Assembly (NCBI RefSeq): GCF_010015445.1
Contig: NC_053116.1
Coordinates: 29,907,785 to 29,971,784, forward strand
DNA length: 64,000 nucleotides
DNA from: Perca fluviatilis
Lineage: Eukaryota; Chordata; Actinopteri; Perciformes; Percidae
Reading direction: 5' to 3'
Each line of letters begins with the position of its first letter. The first letter of the stretch is position 1. The notes under the pieces were generated by a model, which was not told the origin of the DNA, made no database searches, and was given only the letters and a program-made list of their open reading frames with translations. Below, one piece after another: positions 11,201-21,704 of the stretch. Both the position numbers and the translations under genes were made by a program.

Positions 11201-14200
11201 TATAGTACAAGGTGCCATATGATACCACTGATAATGGGCTTTGGACTTGAGACTAAATTATGTCAGTGTTCCATCTTCTTTCATTTTAGACACATCATGC
11301 ATTGAGTGAAAGAACACCCTGATTTGTCATGCTATATTTACACATTTGGTATTGCTGGATTAAGCACAACCCCACTTTTCCAACAAGAAATCATATGTGT
11401 TTCTATTATAATCCCTGGAAAAGTAACCACAAAGTAAATGAAAACATTCTGCATAGATATTAATTTTTTGCATGTTCGCCTATTTTAGGTATGTCTTTAT
11501 TTATTCCATACATCATGATATTCATATCCAGTCTTTTCTAGTAGGTAAAGCAACTTCCTGACTACAAACATGCTAAGTTTCAAAGCTCTCAGAGCTTGTG
11601 TGATTGATCTGCATTAGTTTAGATGCCTTAACTCCCATGGACAGGCTATATTTTAGTCCTTCTTTGGTTTTGGGTTGTGTAACAATATCTGTTAATTTAA
11701 CAATCTTAGCAGTAAAATATCTTTAGCCAAGAATCAATTTCATATATGGGAGACCCTAGGGATGAGGAAAAACATTGTTGGGTTTAGTTCAACCTCCAGT
11801 AGGGGTATCTCAAAAACTAAAGCCCTTTTTGACCATTTGTCACCAGCCTAAATATGCCTCATATTTGAGACTTTGACAGGCTTTTATTTTGAAACTGTAC
11901 ATCAGAATGTCTTGATACTTAATGAGTCACACCACGGGGTCGTGTAATATAACCCTAAAGTGGATTTATTGTTTGATAACAGGGTGTTTTCTTTTAAATT
12001 GAATCCAAAATCATATCTAATTTGTCTCATATTCAAGACTTTGACAGGCTTTTATTTTGAAACTGTACATCAGAATGTCCTGAAACATTGTAGATCACAC
12101 CTTGAGAAGGTGTCCTCTCCATCTGAGGTGAAATTGGTCTGTGGAAGCTAGGACTTTTATTTTCATGATTTTCTGAATGTATGGACAAAACAGCTAATAT
12201 ATGAGTTTTGGGGGGCTCTTATTTTGGAAAACAACATCAGAATGTCCTGAAATATTGTAGATCACATATTGAGAAGGAGTCCTCTCCATCTGAGGTGAAA
12301 TTGGTCTGTGGAAGCTAGGACTTTTATTTTTATGATTTTCTGAATGTATGGACAAAACAGCTAATATATGAGTTTTTGGGGGGCTCTTATTTTGGAAAAC
12401 AACATCAGAATGTCCTGAAACATTGTAGATCACACATTGAGAAGGAGTCCTCTCCATCTGAGGTGAAATTGGTCTGTGGAAGCTAGGACTTTTATTTTCA
12501 AGATTGTCTTAATGTGTAGACAAAAAAGGACTAATATTTGAGCTTTGGGGGGTCTTATTTTGGAAAACAACATCAGAATGTCTTGAAACATTGTAGATCA
12601 CACCTTGAGAAGGTGTCCTCTCCATCTGAGGTGAAATTGGTCTGTGGAAGCTAGGACTTTTATTTTTTGATTTTCTGAATGTATGGACAAAACAGCTAAT
12701 ATATGAGTTTTGGGGGCTCTTAGTTTTTTTTGGAAAACAACATCAGAATGTCTTGAAACATTGTAGATCACACCTTGAGAAGGTGTCCTCTCCATCTGAG
12801 GTGAAATTGGTCTGTGGAAGCTAGGACTTTTATTTTTATGATTTTCTGAATGTATGGACAAAACAGCATATATATGAGTTTTGGGGGCTCTTATTTTGGA
12901 AAACAACATCAGAATGTCCTGAAACATTGTAGATCACACATTGAGAAGGAGTCCTCTCCATCTGAGGTGAAATTGGTCTGTGGAAGCTAGGACTTTTATT
13001 TTTATAACTTTCTGAATGTGTAGACAAAACAGCATATATATGAGTTTTGGGGGCTCTTATTTTGGAAAACAACATCAGAATGTCCTGAAACATTGTAGAT
13101 CACACATTGAGAAGGAGTCCTCTCCATCTGAGGTGAAATTGGTCTGTGGAAGCTAGGACTTTTATTTTTATAACTTTCTGAATGTGTAGACAAAACAGCA
13201 TATATATGAGTTTTGGGGGGCTCTTATTTTGGAAAACAACATCAGAATGTCCTGAAACATTGTAGATCACACATTGAGAAGGAGTCCTCTCCATCTGATG
13301 TGAAAGTGGTCTGTGGAAGCTAGGACTTTTATTTTTATGATTTTCTGAATGTATGGACAAAACAGCTAATATATGAGTTTTGGGGGGCTCTTATTTTGGA
13401 AAACAACATCAGAATGTCTTGAAACATTGTAGATCACACCTTGAGAAGGTGTCCTCTCCATCTGAGGTGAAATTGGTCTGTGGAAGCTAGGACTTTTATT
13501 TTTATGATTTTCTGAATGTATGGACAAAACAGCATATATATGAGTTTTGGGGGGCTCTTATTTTGGAAAACAACATCAGAATGTCCTGAAACATTGTAGA
13601 TCACACATTGAGAAGGAGTCCTCTCCATCGGAGGGGAAATTGGTCTGTGGAAGCTAGGACTTTTATTTTCATGATTTTCTTAATGTGTAGACAAAACAGC
13701 TAATATTTGAGCTTTGGGGGGCTCTTATTTTGGAAAACAACATCAGAATGTCTTGAAACATTGTAGATCACACCTTGAGAAGGTGTCCTCTCCATCTGAT
13801 GTGAAAGTGGTCTGTGGAAGCTAGGACTTTTATTTTTATGATTTTCTGAATGTATGGACAAAACAGCTAATATATGAGTTTTGGGGGGCTCTTATTTTGG
13901 AAAACAACATCAGAATGTCCTGAAACATTGTAGATCACACATTGAGAAGGAGTCCTCTCCATCTGAGGTGAAATTGGTCTGTGGAAGCTAGGACTTTTAT
14001 TTTTATAACTTTCTGAATGTGTAGACAAAACAGCATATATATGAGTTTTGGGGGGCTCTTATTTTGGAAAACAACATCAGAATGTCCTGAAACATTGTAG
14101 ATCACACATTGAGAAGGACGTCCTCTCCATCTGATGTGAAAGTGGTCTGTGGAAGCTAGGACTTTTATTTTATGATTTTCTGAATGTATGGACAAAACAG

Positions 14201-14890
14201 CTAATATATGAGTTTTGGGGGGCTCTTATTTTGGAAAACAACATCAGAATGTCCTGAAACATTGTAGATCACACATTGAGAAGGAGTCCTCTCCATCTGA
14301 GGTGAAATTGGTCTGTGGAAGCTAGGACTTTTATTTTCATGATTTTCTTAATGTGTAGACAAAACAGCTAATATTTGAGTTTTGGGGGGGCTCTTATTTT
14401 GGAATTCAGCATATCATGCAGTTGTCACAGAGGTTGTGAGGTGTGCTAAAATCTTTCTTTCCTTCTTTCTTTCTGACAGACAGACAGACAGGCAGGCAGA
14501 TAGACAGACAGGCAGACAGAATAAATGAATGGGAAATTGCCTTCGTCAGAAAATTCCCTCTTTTTAGTTTCACCGTAATAGCAAGTGTATACGCGCACCG
14601 CGAAATATAGGGGTGGCTAGTTTGACCGCTCATTTTGAAGTGGAGGCTGGCTTGACCGCAGTAAGGTTTTGTAGACTGCGTTTTAGTGAACTCAGATGGT
14701 ATGCCCGTTTTCCGAACCTAACCCAGTTTTTGTTTTCCTGAACCCAACAATCCCGTTCTTGCTAAACCGACCCAGAGCCGGTCGCGGCGCCCGGCGAGGG
14801 GCTGCCAGCAACGGGGAGAGGCAGGGGACCCTCCCACACCGAGCAAACTCTCCCACCGCAAAACACACACCGCATCTCCCCGGGAAATGC

Positions 14891-14960
<70 letters not shown>

Positions 14961-17900
14961 GCGCGCGCGTCTTTATGTGGTCGTGTCTGATTGTAGATGT
15001 CTGTGTGTGAATGTTGTCTTTCTGCACCTGCTATTCCCACACAGTTACCATACAAGTAACCAAATTGTCACATTTCAAGCACTTTCACCTGTTTTGCACC
15101 AATAATGATCCAAAATCTTGTTTCTATTTTTTACTTTTTTAATAATTGAATTTCCTTTCTCACAAAAAACGAAAATGATCATATGATCATAAATGTGATC
15201 TCACAGGGGTAAATGGCAAATATGAACCATAAATGATGTATATCATTGGTAATTGAGCTGTTAAGTAGTAAGGCTGTGTAACAATATGAACAGTACACAC
15301 GGGTTACGGCTTCCAAACAGGATTTAGTTTGGATGTTCTACCTCTGTTAGGAGCACATCGATCTCACAATCACTGAATTGTGTTTTTCCCCCATTTTTCC
15401 GTTTCGTGATTGGTGATCAAGGGCTCCTTTCAAGGCTGGAATATTCATTGATTGATTAACATGGACCTTATTAGGACAAATATGGGAAGACCTTGGGAGG
15501 AGCGTGAGGCTCGTGCATGACCGCATACTGTAACGCAAGTCCGTATTTATAACGAGAAGAGTGCGTACCGGTGTGCGCCGCAAGGTTTTATAAATCAGAA
15601 TATTGTTTTTGCGTACGAAAATTCTGACTTTTTTGCGCACGAAATCTTTCAGAATAGAATCTACGCAAAGTTTTATAAATGAGGCCCCAGGACTAGCGAA
15701 CTGCCCCCATGAACAAATCTTTTAATTCTGGACATTTTAATGCCCCACAGTTATATAGTTTAGAGAATATTATATTTGTAGATCCTAGACAAAACTGACA
15801 GAAGGGCGGGACTCAGAGAAAAAGTCACACAGCACAGTTAGGCTACGGATATTCCAGAGCCATGGTCGGGGCCATAGATTCTAACTTGCACAAACCTCAG
15901 TCAGATGAGTCAGGCAGACTAGACTAACATGTTCAACTAAACAACCCCTCTGTCCCTGCACTCTCTCTGCTACTAGGGGATGGAGGGGGGGGGTGGGGGG
16001 TAGGTTAACAAGGGGAATGCATGATGGGATGGGATAGCGTCCCCCTCATATCGCCAATACTGCACATTTAAATAAAGACTTCCAAGGACACACTTGTTGG
16101 AATTCTGCCCTTGTGAAGTTTTGTATTTGGTTTCCAAATGGCACTTTTTGCTTGATTATGATAATAAAAACTACAAGATGAAGAGTCAAGTAGACTAAGG
16201 GACATAAATAAATAAGTACAAAATGTTATAGATGTACGTACTGCCACCCATGATTGCCATTGTGTTGAGTGAGTGAAGATAACACACACATGGAGAAAAA
16301 ACATCAAATTCTGTAATTTAATCAACATTTCACTCATTGGAAATCCTGAAACTTGAAGGAGCATATGCTGTATATAAAAACAAATAATGATGTTCACAGG
16401 TTTTGACCTCCTGGATTTTTCCGACCAGAGTTGTCTCCTGTCTGTGTCTTCGCTGGAGATCATGTTCCTGATCTCAGCTCAGCAGTTCTCCCACAACCCA
16501 GCAAGCTGTCCAGGTGAATACATCAGCACACACACTTTTATGATTCATACTAGTTCAGTCTGATATTTAGTTTTTAAAATAATCATTTATTTTTCTCTAT
16601 TATCAGCCCTGCAGATTTTCAGAATGACAACACACAACTGGCTGAGAAATGTAGAGTCTAAGGAAAACATCTACAGTAGGATGCTGGTCAACTCAGGTGA
16701 ATCCAGACATACACTCACTCAGAACATAAAATCAGATCTTACAGGCTGTGAAAAAAAAAAAAGGTATTTCACATAAGACATGAACAATTTCCCATTTGCC
16801 GGTGGTAAACAGGTGGCAGTGAGGATCTCCTCGGGCCAGTGCTCAACTTCTTCCACAGCATGGCAACGCTGCGGGTGACAGATGTTGAATACACCCTGCT
16901 CACTGCAACAGCTCTTCTCTGCTCAGGTCAGACCAGGAATCTGTACGTTTGGTCTGAAATAATTAGAGGTGTGACGAGATTAAATGTGAAAAAAAAAGTG
17001 TCTCGCGATATCAGTACACAAGTGCAGAGCAGCAGCCTTGAAATTAGCATAGAAAATCCCCCGGCCGTTCTCCAAAGTTGACTCTGAGTTTACTTTAGCA
17101 GAGCGATAGCGGAAGAAAAAAGCTATCTGTAAAGCTCATTGTTAGAACGTTAGAAAGTACCGCCACTCTCTCTCTCTCTCTCTCTCTCGGCCAAGACACA
17201 CATGCGACTACAGCGTGCAGTTCACTGTGGCGCTGTCTTGCACAGACCACTCTCTTTCTCTGTTAAAGGTCCCATGGCATGAAGATTTCACTTTATGAGT
17301 TTTTTTAACATTAATATGTGTTACCCCAGCCTGCCTATGGTCCCCCAGTGGCTAGAAATGGTGATAGGTGTAAACCGAGCCCTGGGTATCCTGCTCTCTA
17401 CCTTTGACTTTGACTTGATGGGCCGATCTGGAATCTTCTCCTTATGAGGTCCACCTTGCCACCCCCCCCTTAATAGCTACAGACACAGAAATGGCACATA
17501 CTAAGGAAAGCTCATTGTGGGACTGGCTCTAGTGGCTGTAATTCTGCACCAAGGATGAGTTTTGGGAAAGAGACTTCAGATACAGTATTAGGGGACCACT
17601 AAGGTCTATATAAAAGCATCCAAAGAGCACCATGTCATGGGACCTTTAAAATGAGTCGGGAAGCAGACAGCAAAACCTAACTTTACTTTTAATGATATTA
17701 AACAAAGACAAATGTTCTCCCTTCGTCCTATAATGGTCATAAATCAATACTAGAGTAGCCTACTTCCTTGTTTAGTGCTGCAATTAAAAACAATGCAGAG
17801 GAGAAAATAGCATCTGCCTTCACAAAAATCATCTGTTGAGTGTTTGATGGTAATTTATTTGTGCTTTAGAACGTAATCAATGTGAAACAATAGTCAAATA

Positions 17901-19805
17901 AGCTGTTTTTCTCTCCATCTACTGTACAATGACAAATTCAAGTAGGCTGCAAAACATTTGGTCTCAACGGTCTCAACTACTGCCAGAAAACGCTTAGTTA
18001 CGTTGTAACCTTGGTTCTCTGAGTGAAGAGACTCTCTCTCCACCAAACATATGGAATAAGCAACAGTGTAACTGTTATTTATACAGGAGAGAAGCCAGTC
18101 ATTTGAGATCATGGCAAAACCTTCAAGTTTTCATTTTGTGACTTGCGATTGAATAAAGAACTATTTTTCCAGTTTCATTTCTTCATTCAAGTTTTCTGTA
18201 AAATAGTGTCGTGATCTTGTCTCGTCTCGTGAGCTGGGTGTTTCGTCAAACCCCTAGAAATAATCCAATCAGCAGTCAAGTCAAGACATGCAAATGCTCA
18301 ATTCAACTGAAAATAATCATTATAAACCTATCTGGAGCTCTTCACCAGGTTGTGATAGTAAAATGATTTACTCAGTCTGTCTCAAAAGGTCTGACTATAA
18401 ACGTCATCAAGGCTTAAAATGGCTCCATAGTATGACAACTGACAACAACTTCACTCATGTAACACATTTGACTTTTTTATATCCAGTAGCTGTTTGGAAA
18501 CTTGAATGCGTCTGTGAATCCGAACTAACCCTTTACACCAAAGTCTATCTCACAATGTTAATGCGGTGTACATTTTTTTCCAGTTGGGAACTAATTTTTT
18601 TGATTAGTCCGACACCACATGAATACATCATGAATACATGAGCACAAACGCCCTATCCCGCAATGTTAACGAAAGTAAAAAATAAATTTGTGAATACTCT
18701 GTGATTGGGATCCACTCTTAAATTGAATGGGTTCTTCCTTGGCCCGTGCTACACCCTTCAATCAAAGGTTCTCAATTATGACATACTATACTATGATTTT
18801 CTTTCACATTTTTTTACGACATATTATACTAAAATTATTTTGTAAACATTTTTTAAGACATACTATACTATGAATTTCTTTATTACTTTTTATGATATAC
18901 TATACTGTGACTTTTTTATAACATACTACACTGACTTTTTATGACATACTATGCTATGATTTTTTATGACATACAATAGTATGACTTTTTTATTACATAC
19001 TATACTGATACATATTCTATGGCATACTATACTATGACATTTTTATGACATCATCATTTATCTAAGAGCAGAACTTTTGCACACTTGTAGATCGAGGTGC
19101 GTAGGAGAAGACCATGGATCGACAATGCAAAACTTTACTGACTTTTTTTAAGACATACTATACATTTTTATGACATACTATACTGTTTTTATGACATTTA
19201 ATAACATATACTATGAATTTTTGCAAATATTTTTCATGACATAAAATACTAGTTTGCATTTTAAAAGACATTCTATACAAATTTTTTTTACATATTCTAT
19301 GGCATACTATACTACAGTATGACATTTTTATGATTTTGATCAAAGAGCAGAACTTTTGCACACTTGTAGATCAACAGGTGTGTAGGAGAAGACCATGGGT
19401 CGACTTGACAATGCAGAACAAAAGACTCCTGCACACTGTCCTCTTCACTTGCAGTCAGATATATATAATAACAGTTTCAGTACACAAACCTTCATCAGGT
19501 TATTTTTCAAAAATGTCCTGATGGTCTGTGTACCGAAACGTCACCATTAAATATTAAATATCTATTTCTATGTTACGCCAGCTCTGTGTCCCTGTCCTGC
19601 AGACCGTGCGTCCCTGCAGGCTGCCGGCTGCGTTGAGAAAATGCAGGAGCTGATCCTTGACCTGCTGTCCAGGGTGTGTGGGGCCCAGGCTGGAGCTGCG
19701 CGAGGGGGACCTCAGCGGTTTGGCCGCCTGCTGGGCAGACTGACGGAGCTACGGACCCTCCGTCACAACTACCTCCTCCTGACGAGACAACCGCATGGAC
19801 ACTGA
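5282..19805 (+). CDS. nr1h5: FXR-like nuclear receptor (nr1h5, FXR-beta type), 9 coding exons
   Basis: Ligand-regulated transcription factor of the farnesoid X receptor group, which acts in the nucleus, normally as an RXR heterodimer. Coding exons: 5280-5669 (ATG at 5282), 5795-5935, 6044-6168, 6923-7021, 7118-7214, 16400-16513, 16607-16696, 16813-16926, 19603-19805. All have AG/GT borders and phases close to 456 aa. Residues 1-105 are a Ser/Pro/Tyr-rich A/B region. The C4 DNA-binding domain begins at about residue 106 ([19 protein letters not shown]) with P-box CEGCKG, and its second finger contains [11 protein letters not shown]. The ligand-binding domain starts at about residue 219 and includes the signature [11 protein letters not shown]. 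The CEMDMY and AVGML residues recall FXR-beta more than FXR-alpha, so nr1h4 is the alternative. The start follows a pyrimidine-rich acceptor ending at 5279; an upstream leader exon was not found. Oddities: intron 5 is 9.2 kb and filled by repeats, and the C-terminus ends 15 residues after TELRT without a visible AF-2 helix. A polyA signal (AATAAA) lies at about 20173. Confidence 0.88.
7823..8812 (+). repeat. satellite array, left arm: 6 units of 167-169 bases
   Basis: The landmark AAGAGCC recurs at 7831, 7999, 8168, 8336, 8503 and 8670, giving spacings of 168, 169, 168, 167 and 167. Units share CCTAGCTTCCACAGACCAAT and TGGAGAGGACACCTTCT. Open frames across the array are only artefacts of the repetition. 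Confidence 0.92.
8813..9470 (+). repeat. diverged satellite units, left inner
   Basis: About four units of 153-168 bases marked by ACATTCTGATGTACAG-like starts (8812, 8980, 9143, 9296, 9461), AAAAGCCTGTCAAAGTC and CCACTTGAGGGTTATAGTA. They share the ACATTCTGAT junction with the outer units, suggesting the two types have a common origin. A reversed copy lies at about 11860-12060. Confidence 0.8.
9990..10515 (+). mobile_element. Tc1/mariner-like remnant (5' part)
   Basis: It begins after a TA with CAGTGCCTTGCAAAAGTATT, a terminus I recognise from a common fish Tc1-like family. It continues with CAATCACAGCTCTAAGTCGC and GTCATTGTCCTGCTGGAAGG. The 3' end is missing and no intact reading frame remains. 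It lies in the spacer of the palindromic element. Confidence 0.7.
10516..11859. other. spacer of the palindromic element, unclassified
   Basis: AT-rich sequence with one 110-codon open frame (10503-10835) that resembles no known transposase. No repeat borders were recognised. Confidence 0.4.
11860..12064 (-). repeat. diverged satellite units, right inner (reversed)
   Basis: It reads as the reverse complement of the 8813-9470 units (GACTTTGACAGGCTTTTATT, ACTGTACATCAGAATGTC twice). It joins directly onto the main right array. Confidence 0.78.
12065..14400 (-). repeat. satellite array, right arm: about 14 reversed units
   Basis: GGCTCTTATTTTGGAAAACA (or a near form) recurs about every 167 bases from about 12213 to 14389, with TGTCCTGAAACATTGTAGAT and GGTCTGTGGAAGCTAGGACT in each unit. 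Orientation is opposite to the left array. Neighbouring units share variants (for example TAACTTTCTGAATGTG) in a repeating order, suggesting duplication of multi-unit blocks. Confidence 0.92.
14665..15349. other. insertion-like segment in the right arm, with (TG)n
   Basis: This stretch has no counterpart in the left arm, where inner arm and outer end are almost adjacent. It carries a GC-rich part (14760-14890), a (TG)n run of about 68 bases at 14892-14959 and AT-rich sequence, so it was probably inserted after the palindrome formed. No gene seen. Confidence 0.5.
14892..14959. repeat. (TG)n microsatellite
   Basis: About 34 TG units followed by CGCGCGCG. Confidence 0.95.
16964..18256. mobile_element. 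hAT-type element with 8-bp target duplication
   Basis: Ends TAGAGGTGTGACGAGA and (reversed) TAGGGGTTTGACGAAA. Flanks GAAATAAT at 16956-16963 and 18257-18264 are identical. It lies in the last intron of nr1h5. It has no transposase frame and carries a nested TTAA element at 17263-17649. Confidence 0.85.
17263..17649. mobile_element. TTAA-flanked MITE (piggyBac type) nested in a hAT element
   Basis: TTAA then AGGTCCCATGGCATG at the left, CATGTCATGGGACCT then TTAA at the right. Inverted repeats are about 14 of 15 and both flanks are TTAA. About 380 bases, non-coding. I know this family as abundant in percomorph fish. Confidence 0.85.
18530..18772 (+). mobile_element. 3' tail of the same retroelement (copy 2, truncated)
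   Basis: It shares with 4012-4345 the CTCACAATGTTAATGCGGTG start, ATTAGTCCGACACCACATGA, CGCCCTATCCCGCAATGTTA and TTGGCCCGTGCTACACCCTT. It breaks off before the simple tail and runs into an AT-rich minisatellite. Confidence 0.6.
18773..19330. repeat. AT-rich minisatellite with GACATACTATACTATGA motif
   Basis: Irregular units of about 22-40 bases built on GACATACTATACTATGA and a T-run. It includes one copy of a longer block that is repeated after it (19062-19128 and 19343-19405: AGCAGAACTTTTGCACACTT and GTAGGAGAAGACCATG). Confidence 0.75.
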
Positions 19806-20172
19806 TGGAGAGGACACACTGGAAATAGTGAACACCACCACTGTCATCTCTGGCCAGTTTCATGTTTGAAATGAAGGACTCTATGTTCCTGTATGAGCTG
19901 AGAAATTGTACAAAAACATCTTGACAATGCAACGTTCACCTGATATTGACTGGACTGTGTTGGATTCTTTGGTCTTACACATAAATCTGCCACCATATCC
20001 TCGGTTGACTTCAGTTCATTCAGTCATTATTGAATTTCAGCAGATGATGGAACTGAAATGTTTGTGGACTGCTCTAGTTTGGACTGAAGATATTTTATAG
20101 GTCTTTTTTTAACTGTTGTATACAGCTAACATGTACCCTTACAGTACGTTTCACTATGCTGAGTATTGTTAA

Positions 20173-20178
20173 AATAAA
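20173..20178 (+). terminator. polyadenylation signal of nr1h5
   Basis: An AATAAA lies about 370 bases after the stop codon, on the same strand. It is the first canonical signal seen downstream of the last exon, so the 3' UTR probably ends near 20200. Confidence 0.6.
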
Positions 20179-20440
20179 ACTAAAGTGCAAACTGTGTGCT
20201 TAGCTGGAGTTCATCACTGGAAAAGATCATTTTCTGACTAAACTCTGGGACTAAATGGACTTTACTTTCACCACACCTAGAGCTCTTCAAGAGAGTTTGA
20301 ACTAATGGTCTGACTTCCTGCTTGTAAAGCATTTAAAATATAATCAAATATTACTAGAACAAGAACTTCTCACTTTTGGTCATAAAAAGACAATACACAA
20401 ATCTGCAGTTAAGTATCCCAAAAATATTTTTAATAGAGCA

Positions 20441-20446
20441 TTTATT
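20441..20446 (-). terminator. candidate distal polyadenylation signal of brpf3
   Basis: TTTATT on the + strand reads AATAAA on the minus strand, about 1.26 kb downstream of the brpf3 stop. The 3' UTR would contain a (GT)n tract (20832-20993 on the other strand). Other hexamers exist in this AT-rich stretch, so the exact end is uncertain. Confidence 0.4.
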
Positions 20447-20824
20447 TCCCACAATGTGGAAATACTGATTCAGACAAAATACTTGGTGAGCAGGTAAAAT
20501 ATGCAGGTAGTACAAGTCTATAAAGGTGTATTTTTCCATTGATAAAATGGGGCTCTCGACAATAAATAGAATCTTCTGGGGGGGTCAGCAGTGAATAATG
20601 GCGGTTGGTCTTGAGTAAAATCAACATCAAAATCAGCTGTTAAAATGTTGGCTGCATGTTTTTAAAAACTCACTCCATTTGTTTTAAATAAGATTTAATT
20701 CTCAACTTTAACCAATATAACTTTATTTCTATAGTTCGGTCTTCCATAAATAAAATATTTCTCTTTGTATCAAAAAGAGAATTTAAATACAAAGAACAGT
20801 GGCTCATTGTGTTGTATGCTCTGA

Positions 20825-20994
<170 letters not shown>

Positions 20995-21704
20995 TACATC
21001 AAAGACAAGCCAAGTACACTGCAGCAAATCAGGAATTATTTCATCTCTAAAATTATACACGTCGCTTTGCCCCTTATGGGTTGATTGAAATACGCATTTT
21101 AAAACAGCAACATTAAATTAAATTGGGTTTAATAATACACACATATGTACACAAAGTGTGCCTTTATAATATACAATTGTCTTTGTAAAAGATTAAAATG
21201 TAAAAAGCTATTGTATAAAAGATAGCAGTGATCCATTCATACGTCTTCTGTGTTTCATATAAACATGTCAAATCTCTTTTCTGACAATTTGATTCCTTGG
21301 CAGTAGCATTATACAAAATAGAGGGAAATTATTTTGAATTGGATCCAGACACTCAGCTTCAACACATCCAGGTGGAGTAAGCAGATGCCTCTATGCACCC
21401 CTGAACGGAGATTTAACGCTTACCGACCACAGCCAACGGGGGACCAAAAGGTAACTTCATTCACATCTGGAGCTCCACATCCACGACGACACAAAGGCAA
21501 ACACCACTGCTCAGTGTGTCAGACACTAGTGGTTTAGTGGTTTGGTAAAGGACTACAGTCCAGGACACTGTGCTGAGCAACAACCTCTTCAGACCACAGT
21601 GTGAATACAAATTCAACTAGCAGTAGGACCAACCTGCTGCCTTAAGACCAAAGAGAGATGCATAGTGGCTGTCTGTGGGTGCACACAGGGCTCACTGTTG
21701 CCCT

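Larger units (their letters stand above)
7394..15688. mobile_element. ~8.3-kb palindromic element with inverted ends and inverted satellite arrays, in nr1h5 intron 5
   Basis: Outer ends are inverted copies (GGGGCCTCATTTATAAAAC at 7394; reverse complement at 15670-15688), with looser similarity inward for about 180 bases (GATTTATAAA, CTCCCAAGGT, many GCGTA/GCGCA motifs). Next come nearly identical inner arms (7572-7839 against 14397-14664) ending in TGTC tetranucleotide runs. Then a ~167-base satellite runs forward on the left (7823-8810) and reversed on the right (12065-14400), with diverged units closer to the centre. The spacer 9500-11850 has a Tc1-like remnant. No transposase was found and no clear target duplication was seen at the ends. 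Confidence 0.7.

Noticed and set aside
7823..14400. Regularly spaced repeats that could be mistaken for a CRISPR array
   Set aside because: The whole ~167-base unit is repeated, with no unique spacers, and the setting is a vertebrate intron; it is a tandem satellite.
14696..15010. GC-rich frame before the TG run
   Set aside because: Frames exist on both strands because of composition; most of the length is the microsatellite.
7394..15688. hAT assignment for the palindromic element
   Set aside because: The ends recall CAGGGG, but the right end reads GGCCCCAG and no 8-base duplication was found, so the superfamily is left open.
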